Positions 16,234 through 24,341 of a stretch of 33,235 nucleotides of DNA are shown piece by piece. The notes under the pieces are model-generated. The model saw only the letters and a program-made list of their open reading frames with translations, ran no database searches and had not been told where the DNA came from. This stretch comes from an uncultured Alphaproteobacteria bacterium (GTDB lineage: Bacteria; Pseudomonadota; Alphaproteobacteria; RF32; CAG-239), in contig CALXPT010000019.1 in the NCBI GenBank assembly GCA_944390355.1, positions 1-33,235 on the forward strand. Reading direction: 5' to 3'. Numbering within the stretch: position 1 is the first letter of the stretch; each line of letters starts with the position of its first letter. The translations under genes and the position numbers were made by a program.

Positions 16234-17018
16234 TTTTGAGGACGCAAGGCCACAAAAAGCCCATAAAGTCCAAGCAAAATAAACGGCACGGATAAAAGCT
16301 GCCCCATGGTAAAACTTCCAAAGAAAAAGCCCATATGAGCATCGGGCTCTCTGAATTGCTCCATCAAGATTCGAAACACGCCATATAAAACGGCAAACAA
16401 ACCGGAAACAAGCCCGCGGTGGTCTCGAACCCAAGAATAGCGCCACAAGCAGTTAAGCACGACAAACATCACAATCCCTTCAAAGAAGGCCTCATACAGC
16501 TGCGACGGATGTCTGGGTAGAAAACCGCCGTTAGGAAAGCGCACCGCCCACGGCACATCGGAAACCCTCCCCCATAATTCGTCATTAACAAAATTAGCCA
16601 ACCGTCCCAAAAAAAGTCCGATAGGCACAACCAAAACGACAATATCGCTGATAGCAAAAAAAGACATTTTATAACGTCGAGCAAAGCAAAATAAAGCGAC
16701 AATCACTCCGATAGCCCCGCCGTGAAAAGACATACCGCCTTTCCAAATTTCAAATACCTCATACCAATGCTGAATAATTTTTTCGCCATAAAAAGCCACA
16801 TAGCCAAAGCGTCCGCCGAGAATAATCCCAAGCGTAATATAAAACACCAAATCCTCGAGCTGATTTTTTTCGAGCTTAAAACCATACTTGCGGCAAATAT
16901 GCTTAATCAAGCCCCATCCCAAAACAATTCCCAAGAGATAAGCCAAAGCATACCAGCGAATAGCCAACGGTCCGATTTGCACTAAAATAGGTGAAATTTC
17001 GGGATAAGCCAACCCCAT
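16224..17018 (-). CDS. lgt: Prolipoprotein diacylglyceryl transferase
   Basis: This 264-aa inner-membrane enzyme puts diacylglycerol on the lipobox Cys of prolipoproteins. Signature elements are intact: IRWYALAYLLGI near the N-terminus, GGRFGYV, GGMSFHGGAIG, GRLANFVNDELWGR with the essential Arg and Asn, HPSQLYEA, and a C-terminal REPD segment. Seven transmembrane segments fit the family. A GGAGGAG site precedes the ATG at 17018. It is convergent with, and slightly overlaps, the GGDEF-like gene. Confidence 0.97.
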   Translation of the reverse strand: MGLAYPEISPILVQIGPLAIRWYALAYLLGIVLGWGLIKHICRKYGFKLEKNQLEDLVFYITLGIILGGRFGYVAFYGEKIIQHWYEVFEIWKGGMSFHGGAIGVIVALFCFARRYKMSFFAISDIVVLVVPIGLFLGRLANFVNDELWGRVSDVPWAVRFPNGGFLPRHPSQLYEAFFEGIVMFVVLNCLWRYSWVRDHRGLVSGLFAVLYGVFRILMEQFREPDAHMGFFFGSFTMGQLLSVPFILLGLYGLFVALRPQNQA

Positions 17019-17296
17019 AACAACTCCTCCGCTTAAGATTAACCTTTAAGGCACGAGCCTCATAAATTGAATTTGCTTAATATTATATTAATCTAAAAAA
17101 ATATATCCACACCTAATAAAAAAAGCCCACGATTCTTAATTTATAACGCATTGAAAAATAAAGATAAAAAAAATAATCCACAAGTTTTTAATTGCACATG
17201 GTGGAAAACTCGGCAAAGTTTATTGTATTCCACGACTCGCTATTGCAATCTATCAACATCGCTTCGTTGTCGTTTTTTTATGAATGGAGAAATCTC

Positions 17297-17794
17297 GTGA
17301 ATTTGGCAAAGAACTATGCCCTGCATTATAACCCGATAGATGTTGTAGAAGAAATCTTCACCGCAAAGTCCTACGAACTCGAACGCCGCTCGGAACACGA
17401 AATAGTAGTTGAGATAGAAGGCAAATGGAACAACATGCTTTTGTTTTTCAATTGGGAAGAAAACATGCACTGCCTGCATATGTCTTGCTTAATGAATATA
17501 GAAACCACGATAGAAGACCGCAGCAAAATTTTTGAACTGATGGCCTTAGCCAACGAGGAACTCTGGCTCGGACATTTTTCATATTGGGCAGAAGAACATA
17601 TGCCGGTATTCAAGCATGCCATTTTGCTCTCTGCCGATGACGAGTTTGTGCTGGAAAACAAAATTGCCCAAATCATAGAAATTGCGATTAAAGAATGCGA
17701 GCGGATGTATCCGGCGTTTAACGCTGTTTTAACCAAGGGATTGGACCCCAAATATGCATTGGTTCCGATGTCTCTGACTTACGGACAAGCCTAA
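17297..17794 (+). CDS. YbjN-family protein
   Basis: The frame is open from 17192, but I prefer the GTG at 17297: GGAG lies 7 nt upstream, and the product then starts about a dozen residues before NPIDVVEEIF, as in other alphaproteobacterial members. The 165-aa protein has the family core ERRSEHEIVVEIEGKW, LFFNWEENMHCLHMSC, NEELWLGHFSYWAEE, MPVFKHA and a C-terminal IKECERMYPAF. YbjN-like proteins resemble type III secretion chaperones in fold; their role is not well defined, and some affect motility and stress. It is monocistronic, ending at a strong hairpin. Confidence 0.85.
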   Translation: MNLAKNYALHYNPIDVVEEIFTAKSYELERRSEHEIVVEIEGKWNNMLLFFNWEENMHCLHMSCLMNIETTIEDRSKIFELMALANEELWLGHFSYWAEEHMPVFKHAILLSADDEFVLENKIAQIIEIAIKECERMYPAFNAVLTKGLDPKYALVPMSLTYGQA

Positions 17795-17819
17795 AAAAAA
17801 TAACACACACGGACGACCC

Positions 17820-17855
17820 AAAAAGTGCGTTTTCCATAATGGAAACGCACTTTTT
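17820..17855. terminator. Terminator between the YbjN-like gene and mltG
   Basis: GTGCGTTT (17825-17832) pairs with AAACGCAC (17843-17850), extended by CCA-taa-TGG inside, with A and T tracts outside; usable in both directions. Confidence 0.85.
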
Positions 17856-17910
17856 AATTAGCAAAAAAATGCCCCGACCACCTCTCCGAAACTACAGAAA
17901 AAGTCGCATT

Positions 17911-18873
17911 TTATTTTGAAATTTTCTTCACCCAGTTTTTAACGTTACGGTTATGCTCGCCCAAGGTCCGTGCAAAATTATGCCCGCCGTTTCCATCCGC
18001 CACAAAGAAAATAAAATCGGTATCGGCGGGATGAGCGGCTGCCCAAATAGATTCCGCCCCAGGATTACAAATCGGGGTCGGAGGCAGCCCAAGATTTTGA
18101 TAAGTATTATAAGGACTGTCGATTTGCAAATCTTTACGCGTCAAAGAGCGTCCCAAGTCAGACTTACCTAGCGTAAGAGCATAAATCACGGTTGGGTCGG
18201 TCTGCAAGCGCATACCGATTTTCAAACGATTCGCAAAGACAGAAGCAACAAGGGCGCGTTCTTCGGGCAAAGAAGTTTCTTTTTCAATAATTGAGGCCAA
18301 AATCAAGAGTTCATATTTATTTTTCACCGGCACGCTCTCATCACGATTATTCCACGCTTGGTCTAAAACTTTATCCATAGCACTTCGAGCATGATTAAGA
18401 ATACTTTGCCGACTGGCACCATACTCAAATTTATAAGTTTCTGGCAAATAAACCCCTTCACTTTCAGCGAGTTCAAGCTCCCCTTCCAACATATCGGAAG
18501 CAAGGAGCAAACGAGCTATTTCGGCATTTGTAATTCCCTCGGCAAAAGTAATTTTGCGATAAAAGACATCACCTGTGGCAATTTTTTGTAAAACCTCCTG
18601 CATAGAAATATGCGGAGGAAAATAATATTCACCGGCTTTAATATTTTTATCAAGCCCTTTAACACGAGCCATCACTCGAAATAAAAACGGGCTGTCAATA
18701 ACATTTTCTTGACCGAGCAAAAAAGCGACCTGCCGAAAACTTGCCCCTTTGGGGACGACCAAATAAACATCGTTCGACAAAGAACCTTTGTTTTCAAATT
18801 TTTTAAAAGCCAATAGGGTGGCGATTCCCCCCAAGAGAAGCAAAACGACCGATAAAACAAATATTTTTTTCAT
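17911..18873 (-). CDS. mltG: Endolytic murein transglycosylase MltG
   Basis: MltG cleaves nascent glycan strands at the inner membrane and influences strand length. From the ATG at 18873 (GGAGG upstream; the frame extends to a TTG at 18891) it is 320 aa with a transmembrane anchor at 4-24. A LysM-like region (VPKGASFRQVAFLL) is followed by the YceG core: ASIIEKET with catalytic Glu197, VFANRL, MRLQTDPTVIY, SPYNTY, GLPPTPICNPG and HNFARTLGEHN. All elements are intact. FabF usually precedes mltG in alphaproteobacteria; here fabF is 2.1 kb away beyond the first XRE cassette, on the same strand. Confidence 0.96.
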   Translation of the reverse strand: MKKIFVLSVVLLLLGGIATLLAFKKFENKGSLSNDVYLVVPKGASFRQVAFLLGQENVIDSPFLFRVMARVKGLDKNIKAGEYYFPPHISMQEVLQKIATGDVFYRKITFAEGITNAEIARLLLASDMLEGELELAESEGVYLPETYKFEYGASRQSILNHARSAMDKVLDQAWNNRDESVPVKNKYELLILASIIEKETSLPEERALVASVFANRLKIGMRLQTDPTVIYALTLGKSDLGRSLTRKDLQIDSPYNTYQNLGLPPTPICNPGAESIWAAAHPADTDFIFFVADGNGGHNFARTLGEHNRNVKNWVKKISK

Positions 18874-18954
18874 AAGCCCACACCTCCCCAAAAAAACGAA
18901 ATAACCAGCCGTAATTTAGAATCAAACATCTCAAGAGTCAAATCACAAGTAAAT

Positions 18955-19172
18955 TATACCCAAACAACAAACGCGCACCTGCCCCCGCAACTCTCTTCAC
19001 ACACACGACTTCCGCAGCTTTGCTCTCTCACAACTCTCTCCCCTATCTCCTCCACCTGCACCCCTCCGCCGCCTGTCTCACCCCGCTCGCCGCGCTCCGC
19101 ACCAAACCTGCCTCACCGCTTCCCACCGCAATGCTCTCCACCCCAACCATTTCTCCGCCTCATCCGCCAGCG
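18955..19172. other. G-depleted, C-rich tract (T3)
   Basis: This stretch is strongly C over G on the plus strand, with Cys/Pro/Ser-type low-complexity reading in all plus frames and no credible gene. It lies between mltG and the promoter of the first XRE cassette. Unlike T1 and T2 it is GC-rich (many CCGC and CTCC runs). Confidence 0.6.
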
Positions 19173-19187
19173 ATTTTATTTTTTTAG

Positions 19188-19215
19188 TTGAAATTTAAGA
19201 GATATTCTATATACT
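19188..19215 (+). promoter_or_regulatory. Promoter of XRE cassette 1
   Basis: TTGAAA (19188-19193), a 16-bp spacer and TATACT (19210-19215). The -35 sits in the 17-mer TTAGTTGAAATTTAAGA (19184-19200 region), which is repeated inverted at the matching place before cassette 2. The expected start, 6 nt after the -10, is 19221, exactly the first base of the 5' hairpin. Confidence 0.75.
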
Positions 19216-19220
19216 CACAA

Positions 19221-19513
19221 CTAAGCGTAAGTCGAAAGCTTACGTTTGGCAGTATGAAGCATTCTATTATTATATGTGGGTAAAAGAACTCATAATCCTT
19301 TTATCTCTATTATTAATCTGACTGAGGGTACCATAAGACTCTTCATAACTAAGTAATTCAGAAACTTAAGTCGAAATTCTGTACACAAACCAACGGGGGA
19401 GTGTAACAGAATGAAAAGAGGCTTAAGTCATTTTGGCTACGCCTAAAATGTTACTGCCGAGTTATGACGGCACTTATGGACTCCTCCACCTTTTTCTAAA
19501 AGGTGGATTTTTT
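19221..19513 (+). ncRNA. Structured leader RNA 1 with attenuator terminator
   Basis: Helices by eye: a 5' hairpin CTAAGCGTAAG/CTTACGTTTGG (19221-19249, two G-T pairs); a middle region with TCTGA/TCAGA; a closing stem P1 GGGGGAGT/ACTCCTCC (19395-19402 with 19480-19487); inside it P2 GTAACA/TGTTAC (19403-19408 with 19449-19454) enclosing ATTTTGGC-tac-GCC-t-AAAAT, and P3 TGCCG/CGGCA (19455-19472). The terminator stem TCCACCTTTT/AAAAGGTGGA (19485-19507) is followed by six T and shares TCC with P1. Only 24 nt lie between the terminator and the ATG, with no space for a promoter, so the XRE gene should depend on read-through. I recognise no known RNA family. Confidence 0.7.
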
Positions 19514-19535
19514 CATTAATTTAATAAGGAGTTCT

Positions 19536-20009
19536 ATATGATTTCACAACGCAAAAAATCACGCGGGGTTTTGGCCGACGGTTCGGCTAATCCCGTTGAT
19601 GTTTATGTCGGCAACCGTATCCGTATGCGTAGGCTCATGCTTAGAATATCACAAGAAAAATTAGCCCAAACACTCGGCATTACTTTCCAACAAGTGCAAA
19701 AATATGAACAAGGTCATAACCGCGTCAGTGCCAGCCGCTTGTGGGATTTTGCAAAAATCCTGCGCGTTCCGGTAACTTTTTTCTTTGATGATATGGATGA
19801 ACAAACCGCCAGTCAAAGCCCTTGCCAACTCTATAGTTCATCCGCGCCGCTTCCTTTTGACAAAGGCGACCCGCTCTATGACCAACAAAATATTGCAATG
19901 CTCAAATCTATCGCCAAAATCAAAAATCCTAATCTAAAACAAGCTCTCTACACCCTTGTAGACACCCTCACGGAATAAAAGAAAAACAGCTCTCCCAGAC
20001 CTCGTATCC
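19536..20009 (+). repeat. Inverted repeat, left arm (474 bp)
   Basis: This arm matches the reverse complement of 24342-24815; both arms are 474 bp and I found no mismatch when comparing them by eye. It spans from 2 nt before the XRE start codon to 31 nt beyond the stop (ending CTCGTATCC). Flanking sequence differs on both sides apart from a GGAGTT ribosome site and the distal promoter block. Confidence 0.93.
19538..19978 (+). CDS. XRE-family transcriptional regulator, copy 1
   Basis: A 146-aa Cro/CI-type DNA-binding protein. After a basic N-terminus the helix-turn-helix domain spans about residues 25-80: VGNRIRMRRL, SQEKLAQTLGITFQQVQKYE and NRVSASRLWDFAKILRVPVTFFFDD. This is the PhrR-like regulator group common in alphaproteobacteria. 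The C-terminal 60 residues contain no recognised domain. AAGGAG lies 6 nt before the ATG at 19538. The protein is the same as that of copy 2 at 24373-24813. Expression appears to depend on the structured leader. Targets are unknown; autoregulation is possible. Confidence 0.92.
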   Translation: MISQRKKSRGVLADGSANPVDVYVGNRIRMRRLMLRISQEKLAQTLGITFQQVQKYEQGHNRVSASRLWDFAKILRVPVTFFFDDMDEQTASQSPCQLYSSSAPLPFDKGDPLYDQQNIAMLKSIAKIKNPNLKQALYTLVDTLTE

Positions 20010-20033
20010 GCTTTTGCTGAATAACAAAAAAAT

Positions 20034-20061
20034 AAAAGGAGTAATCACAATTACTCCTTTT
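20034..20061. terminator. Bidirectional terminator after XRE copy 1
   Basis: AAAAGGAGTAAT (20034-20045) pairs perfectly with ATTACTCCTTTT (20050-20061) around CACA, between the XRE gene and the convergent DUF1566-like gene. Confidence 0.9.
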
Positions 20062-20079
20062 CTAAAAACAACGCTACTG

Positions 20080-20544
20080 TTACATAGTGCAATCAACAAC
20101 GGGACGAGCCTTAATATTGTAACTGTTTTTGTGGGTATAAGTCATTCCGCTGTTTTGATTACAAAAAGCAACCCAAGCATAATCCCCATGATAAGGAGAA
20201 GCTGTCCAAATTCGCCCGTCCAAAGGTTCTCCTTTAAGCGAGATGATAAGCTCATTTAAGGCTTTTAGCGTTTCTTGTTGAGAAACAATTTTTGCCCAAA
20301 ACTCATTGTCTCCGCAAGTGCAAGGCTTGCCTCCGACATAGATGCTTTGGCAATAAGATTGTGCATTATCCCAAGAAATAACATCCGAAGCCTTCAAGCT
20401 TATTCCTTTGCCGCAGCAAACAATTCCCCAAGGTGTTTTTCCCTCTTCCGACACTTGAGAAAACGAACCGTCGGAATACAAAATTCCCAACGGGCAATTT
20501 AACAAATTTTCCTGTTTCATAATTATAGAATTAAATATTATCAT
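20080..20544 (-). CDS. Short DUF1566-like protein, paralogue C
   Basis: The protein is 154 aa from ATG 20544 or 146 aa from ATG 20520 (MKQEN). The first start overlaps the upstream 47-aa frame as TAATG, suggesting coupling; the second keeps the TATAATTATG context seen before paralogues A and B. The domain begins LGILYSDGSFS and has KTPWGIV, a Cys-rich middle (KPCTCGDNEFW), IWTAS in place of YWSSS, and a closing RPVVDC. No signal peptide is visible. It is shorter than A and B (226-240 aa) and lies inside the inverted-repeat segment. Function is unknown. Confidence 0.72.
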   Translation of the reverse strand: MIIFNSIIMKQENLLNCPLGILYSDGSFSQVSEEGKTPWGIVCCGKGISLKASDVISWDNAQSYCQSIYVGGKPCTCGDNEFWAKIVSQQETLKALNELIISLKGEPLDGRIWTASPYHGDYAWVAFCNQNSGMTYTHKNSYNIKARPVVDCTM

Positions 20545-20687
20545 TAAGCATCATCATCACTTTCGCAAAAGTAGTTAATAATCACGATGATAGCAGCAAA
20601 AACGAGAAACCCTTTCTTAGATAAATTAAAAATTTTCTTTTCATAATGATTTATTTTTAAAGTAAAACAAAATAATACTAATAACAT
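20544..20687 (-). CDS. Possible 47-aa membrane protein
   Basis: ATG at 20687, stop TAA at 20546-20544. The product starts with a hydrophobic stretch (MLLVLFCFTL), then a basic middle (HYEKKIF), then a clear transmembrane segment (GFLVFAAIIVIINYF) and an acidic tail ending CESDDDA. Its start overlaps the 33-aa frame stop as TGATG and its stop overlaps the next start as TAATG. It lacks its own Shine-Dalgarno. The paired overlaps and the well-formed membrane segment make it more than a chance frame, but it is unproven. Confidence 0.4.
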   Translation of the reverse strand: MLLVLFCFTLKINHYEKKIFNLSKKGFLVFAAIIVIINYFCESDDDA

Positions 20688-20788
20688 CAAGCAGCGTACA
20701 AATTTTTTTGCGCAAAAGCAACAAAAAAAGCAGATAGTAAAAAACTACCTGCTTTTGAATTAAGAATAATAAGCCCATATAGGCACAT
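20687..20788 (-). CDS. Possible 33-aa leader ORF
   Basis: ATG at 20788 is preceded by GGAGG with good spacing. The peptide is hydrophobic, with Leu/Ile-rich codons 3-9 (LYGLIIL) and a second hydrophobic part (SFLLSAFFVAFA), and ends at TGA in a TGATG overlap with the 47-aa frame. A terminator-like hairpin lies within it, so translation would decide whether transcription continues. It may be a leader peptide or a short membrane peptide. Confidence 0.42.
   Translation of the reverse strand: MCLYGLIILNSKAGSFLLSAFFVAFAQKNLYAA
20725..20756 (-). terminator. Terminator-like hairpin inside the 33-aa ORF
   Basis: On the minus strand AAAAGCAG-g-TAGT pairs with ACTA-t-CTGCTTTT (one internal mismatch) and is followed by seven T in total. 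A ribosome on the 33-aa ORF would cover it, so it could work as an attenuator for the 47-aa ORF and paralogue C. Confidence 0.55.
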
Positions 20789-20871
20789 CAAAATCCTCCG
20801 ACTATTAAGGTTGGAAGTAATATTATTAACATTTCTTTATAACACCAAAGGATATAACCTTTAGTACTTTA

Positions 20872-20900
20872 TTTTTAACCAAAGACCTATAACCTGTCAA
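20872..20900 (-). promoter_or_regulatory. Candidate promoter for the 33-aa/47-aa/DUF1566-like operon
   Basis: On the minus strand a perfect TTGACA (20900-20895), a 17-bp spacer and TAAAAA (20877-20872). The leader of about 75 nt contains a small hairpin with AAAGG/CCTTT arms (about 20845-20862). Confidence 0.55.
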
Positions 20901-20939
20901 TCTGCATAAAACAGGCTGTTGATTATCCCTCATGCACAC

Positions 20940-20980
20940 AAAAAAACACGGCTCGAAAGTCTTTCCAACTTCCGAACCGC
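20940..20980 (-). terminator. Terminator of fabF
   Basis: On the minus strand CGGTTCG and CGAGCCG pair at the base (one G-T), with AAGT/ACTT inside, and a T tract follows. Confidence 0.75.
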
Positions 20981-21006
20981 ATTCTCAATAAAACCAAAGC
21001 TCTAAG

Positions 21007-22281
21007 CTACTCTTCATAAACCTTAAAGATTAAAGAAGAGTTTGTTCCGCCAAAGCCAAAAGAGTTTGACATAGCAGCTTTAATGGCTTTCTTTTTAGCT
21101 TTAAGCGGCACTAAATCCATGTCCTTGACTTCCTCTGCCGGATTTTCAAGATTGAGTGTCGGCGGGCAAATTTGATCTTGCAAAGCCTTAACGGTAAAGA
21201 CAGCCTCAACCGCACCGGCCGCACCGAGCAAATGTCCGATGGCAGATTTGGTAGAAGACATAGAAACATATTTCATATCATCGCCAAACAAGCGTTTAAC
21301 CGCCAAAGCCTCACCGACATCGCCGGCCGGTGTAGATGTACCATGCGCATTAATGTAATTGATATCTTTGAGCTCAACGCCATGTTCTTTGGCATGGTCG
21401 GCCGCCATTTTCATCGCGCGATAAGCCCCGTCGCCCGAAGGTGCGGTAATATGATAAGCATCGCCGCTCATACCATAACCGACAACTTCGGCATAAATTT
21501 TAGCTCCTCTGGCTTTTGCGTGTTCTAACTCTTCCAAAACAACGGCACCGGAGCCTTCACCCATAACAAAACCGCTGCGGTCTTGATCCCATGGGCGAGA
21601 AGCCTTCTCCGGAGTATCGTTAAAGGAGGATGTAACCGCCTTCATTCTGGCGAAACCGGACAACCCAAGAACATTAACCGCCGATTCGGCACCGCCGGCC
21701 AACATAATATCGGCATCACCTCTGGCAATAATGTTGGCGGCATCACCGATAGCATGTGTACCGGTAGAACAAGCGGTAACACAAGCATGGTTCGGCCCTT
21801 TAAGTTGATATTTGATTGAAAGATTTCCCGAAACAAGGTTAATCAAACAAGAGGGAATAAAGAACGGTGAAATTCGTTTCATACCGTTTTCATGAAAAGA
21901 CACCGAGTTTTCGTAAATCACATCAAGACCGCCGATACCAGACCCCATCATAACGCCAAAGCGATATTTTTCATCCTCAGTTGCCGTTTCTGGGTTCCAA
22001 CCGGCATCTTCCAACGCATCTCCGCCGGCGGCCATACCATAGAGAATAAAGCGGTCGTTTTTCTTCTGGTCTTTGGGTGCCATAACACTGTCAGGATCAA
22101 ATTCATGTTCGCCTTTTCCGGTCGGCACCTGTCCGGCGATATGAACGGGAATATCTTTCAAATCAATATTTTCGATTTTGCGAATACCTGACTTTCCGTC
22201 CAAAATAGATTTCCAGTTATACTCAACACCTCTGCCTAACGGAGAAACAATTCCCAAACCGGTAACAACAACTCTTCTCAT
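21007..22281 (-). CDS. fabF: 3-oxoacyl-ACP synthase II
   Basis: A 424-aa condensing enzyme that adds malonyl-ACP carbons to a growing acyl chain in fatty-acid synthesis. The catalytic triad is intact: Cys171 in TACSTGTHA, His313 in NAHGTSTPAGD and His350 in KSAIGHLLGAAG. The C-terminal SNSFGFGGTNSSLIF is complete. It is next to acpP, as is usual; fabG and fabD, often upstream, are absent here. It is one of the essential-type genes inside the inverted-repeat segment, so any inversion would flip its orientation on the chromosome. Confidence 0.97.
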   Translation of the reverse strand: MRRVVVTGLGIVSPLGRGVEYNWKSILDGKSGIRKIENIDLKDIPVHIAGQVPTGKGEHEFDPDSVMAPKDQKKNDRFILYGMAAGGDALEDAGWNPETATEDEKYRFGVMMGSGIGGLDVIYENSVSFHENGMKRISPFFIPSCLINLVSGNLSIKYQLKGPNHACVTACSTGTHAIGDAANIIARGDADIMLAGGAESAVNVLGLSGFARMKAVTSSFNDTPEKASRPWDQDRSGFVMGEGSGAVVLEELEHAKARGAKIYAEVVGYGMSGDAYHITAPSGDGAYRAMKMAADHAKEHGVELKDINYINAHGTSTPAGDVGEALAVKRLFGDDMKYVSMSSTKSAIGHLLGAAGAVEAVFTVKALQDQICPPTLNLENPAEEVKDMDLVPLKAKKKAIKAAMSNSFGFGGTNSSLIFKVYEE

Positions 22282-22385
22282 ACAATAACCTCTAAAACAA
22301 CAAACGAAACATCCTGAATTTAAAGATAAAACTCGCCTATAAAACGAGGGCGAGTTTCATCAAACTTAAATCCATAATGCAAGAC

Positions 22386-22619
22386 TTACGCATTCTTAGA
22401 AAGATAGTCGATAGCATCTTTAACAGTAAGAATTTTCTCGGCAGCCTCATCAGGAATTTCACAACCGAATTCTTCTTCAAAAGCCATAACCAATTCCACT
22501 GTATCCAAACTGTCAGCGCCCAAATCATCAATGAAGCTGGCATTTTCGGTAACCTTAGATTCTTCAACGCCAAGGTGTTCAGCAACGATTTTCTTAACGC
22601 GATTAGCTATATCAGTCAT
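22386..22619 (-). CDS. acpP: Acyl carrier protein
   Basis: The 77-aa acidic protein carries acyl intermediates on a phosphopantetheine arm at Ser37 in the DSLDTVEL motif. It begins [12 protein letters not shown] at ATG 22619 with GAGG upstream; the frame is open further up to 22727 but that part does not match the family. It is 104 nt upstream of fabF on the same strand. Confidence 0.97.
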   Translation of the reverse strand: MTDIANRVKKIVAEHLGVEESKVTENASFIDDLGADSLDTVELVMAFEEEFGCEIPDEAAEKILTVKDAIDYLSKNA

Positions 22620-22925
22620 TATGATAAACCTCAAAAAAATTAAAACAAAATTTTCAGACCTCACCGGCCTGTGAGAATTTGTTAGCACAATTTTATATCT
22701 TTTGACAAGCATTATTTTCACAAACAAGGCACAATAAATAGTATTAATTTCTTGACAACGGCGGTTTTTCTAGGGTTTCAAGGCACAAAAACTGGTGGAT
22801 AAAAGCGTTGGGTTAAACACTATAATACCGCACAAATAATATTAACAACTCAATTTGGTAGTTGAAAAGATATAATTTATAATATAGATTATGACTAATA
22901 AACACAAAAAAGGAGTCTTAAAAGC

Positions 22926-23180
22926 ATGAAAAAATTATTCTATATCGTTCTCGTATTAATCGTTTTAATGGTAGCCGGACGAGTTCTTAAATCACACTTT
23001 GCACCGACTGCAGCAACAACTGAGAGCACAGAAACAGTAACGACGGGCATCAACAAACAACCTGTTGTTGAAGAAGACGAACATGGTAATGTTACGGTTG
23101 ACGGTGAAGCGGTTGAAGACGTTGAAGAAAACATGCCTGAAGATACCGGCGGAGAAGAAGAAACCATCGTTGCCGAATAA
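22926..23180 (+). CDS. Small membrane-anchored acidic protein (84 aa)
   Basis: One N-terminal transmembrane helix or signal (residues 4-18, LFYIVLVLIVLMVAG) is followed by a Thr/Ser-rich spacer and a strongly acidic, probably disordered tail (EEDEHGN, EDVEENMPED). AAAGGAG precedes the ATG. It is divergent from acpP and closed by its own terminator. I recognise no family; the tail would face the periplasm if the helix is a normal anchor. Confidence 0.72.
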   Translation: MKKLFYIVLVLIVLMVAGRVLKSHFAPTAATTESTETVTTGINKQPVVEEDEHGNVTVDGEAVEDVEENMPEDTGGEEETIVAE

Positions 23181-23215
23181 TATTAAAGTAACATTTTGCA
23201 AAATTTTGTTATTTG

Positions 23216-23242
23216 AAAGGTTGGTTTTTCCAACCTTTTTTT
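23216..23242 (+). terminator. Terminator of the 84-aa gene
   Basis: AAAGGTTGG pairs with CCAACCTTT around TTTTT and runs into more T. The ldh ribosome site is about 60 nt further on. Confidence 0.9.
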
Positions 23243-23315
23243 ATTGCTTTTAATAATAAAAACACTATATATAAAACCAACAATAAGAAAAATAATATTT
23301 GGAGGAGAAAATAAA

Positions 23316-24260
23316 ATGAAAGTAGGAATTATCGGTGCGGGTTCGGTCGGAGCGGCCACGGCGTTTGCACTTGTAATGAAGGGGGTTGCCCGCAAAGTCG
23401 TTTTGATAGATGCCAATCAAAAAAAAGCTGAGGCTGAGGCAGAAGACATCGCGCATGCAACACCGTTTGCATACGCCAATAAAGTAAAAGCCGGCACATA
23501 TGAAGATTTAAAAGGTTGCGAAATTGTAATTGTAACGGCAGGCGCGAACCAAAAACCCGGAGAAACGCGGATTGACCTGTTGGGACGCAATGTTAAAATC
23601 TTCGAGTCTATAATTCCGCAAATAGCCAAAGCCGCACCGGATTGTATTTTGCTGATAACGGCAAATCCGGCCGACATCATGACCGAAGTTGCCATAAAGC
23701 TTTCCGGTTTTCCGAGAGAGCGCGTAATTGGTTCAGGCACGGTGTTGGATACGGCGCGTTTCAGAACCTTGCTGGGTTATCATTTAGGTATTTCGCCGCA
23801 GTCAATACACGCCAATGTTATTGGTGAACATGGCGATTCTGAAGTTTTGGTATGGTCTGCAGGGGATGCCGGAACCGTGTCTTTGGAGCAAATTGCCAAA
23901 GATGTTAACAAACCCTTTGATGCCGAAGCAAAAGCCAAGATTGACGACGGCGTTCGCAATGCCGCATATAAGATTATTGACGGCAAGGGCGCAACATTTT
24001 ATGGTATAGCCGGTGCATTAACGCGTATTTGCGCCGCTATAAGCAATAATGAATATGCCATTTTAACGGTTTCTTCGCATCAAGACGATGTTGAAGGCGT
24101 TAAAGGTGTTTGCTTATCCTTGCCGACGGTTTTGGGAAAACGCGGTGTATTAAAAGTAATTTATCCGAATTTGGATGCCGAGGAAAGAGCCGAACTCAAA
24201 AAGAGTGCCCAAGCTATGAAAGAATATTCGGATAAAGCTTTGGAACTTATTGCGAAATAA
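23316..24260 (+). CDS. ldh: L-lactate dehydrogenase
   Basis: The 314-aa protein interconverts pyruvate and L-lactate with NAD. The start at 23316 has a strong GGAGGAG site; the frame extends upstream to 23244 without support. The NAD-binding GIIGAGSVGAATAFAL opens the protein; the substrate loop TAGANQKPGETR has Gln79 in the place that favours lactate over malate dehydrogenase; ANPADIMTEVA and IGEHGDSE with catalytic His172 follow. The sequence resembles the Firmicutes-type LDH more than typical alphaproteobacterial malate dehydrogenase, which may reflect a fermentative life; malate activity cannot be ruled out. Confidence 0.9.
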   Translation: MKVGIIGAGSVGAATAFALVMKGVARKVVLIDANQKKAEAEAEDIAHATPFAYANKVKAGTYEDLKGCEIVIVTAGANQKPGETRIDLLGRNVKIFESIIPQIAKAAPDCILLITANPADIMTEVAIKLSGFPRERVIGSGTVLDTARFRTLLGYHLGISPQSIHANVIGEHGDSEVLVWSAGDAGTVSLEQIAKDVNKPFDAEAKAKIDDGVRNAAYKIIDGKGATFYGIAGALTRICAAISNNEYAILTVSSHQDDVEGVKGVCLSLPTVLGKRGVLKVIYPNLDAEERAELKKSAQAMKEYSDKALELIAK

Positions 24261-24284
24261 AATAAAATTCCGATGAAAGCCCTT

Positions 24285-24313
24285 GAAAGCGGAGAGATTT
24301 TCTTTCCGCTTTC
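24285..24313 (+). terminator. Hairpin after ldh
   Basis: GAAAGCGGA pairs with TCCGCTTTC around an 11-nt loop. No T tract follows, so it is a weak terminator or a 3' stabiliser; reading through would be antisense to XRE copy 2. Confidence 0.5.
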
Positions 24314-24341
24314 GGCTTATTTAGGGATAATTACCCAAAGA

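Noticed and set aside
19184..19516. Leader RNA 1 (and 2) as tmRNA, RNase P RNA, 6S RNA or SRP RNA
   Set aside because: None of the conserved cores I know for these RNAs is present, and both are joined to a downstream gene without space for another promoter.
22620..22727. N-terminal extension of the acyl carrier protein
   Set aside because: The added residues do not match the family, and MTDIANRV with GAGG upstream is the normal start.
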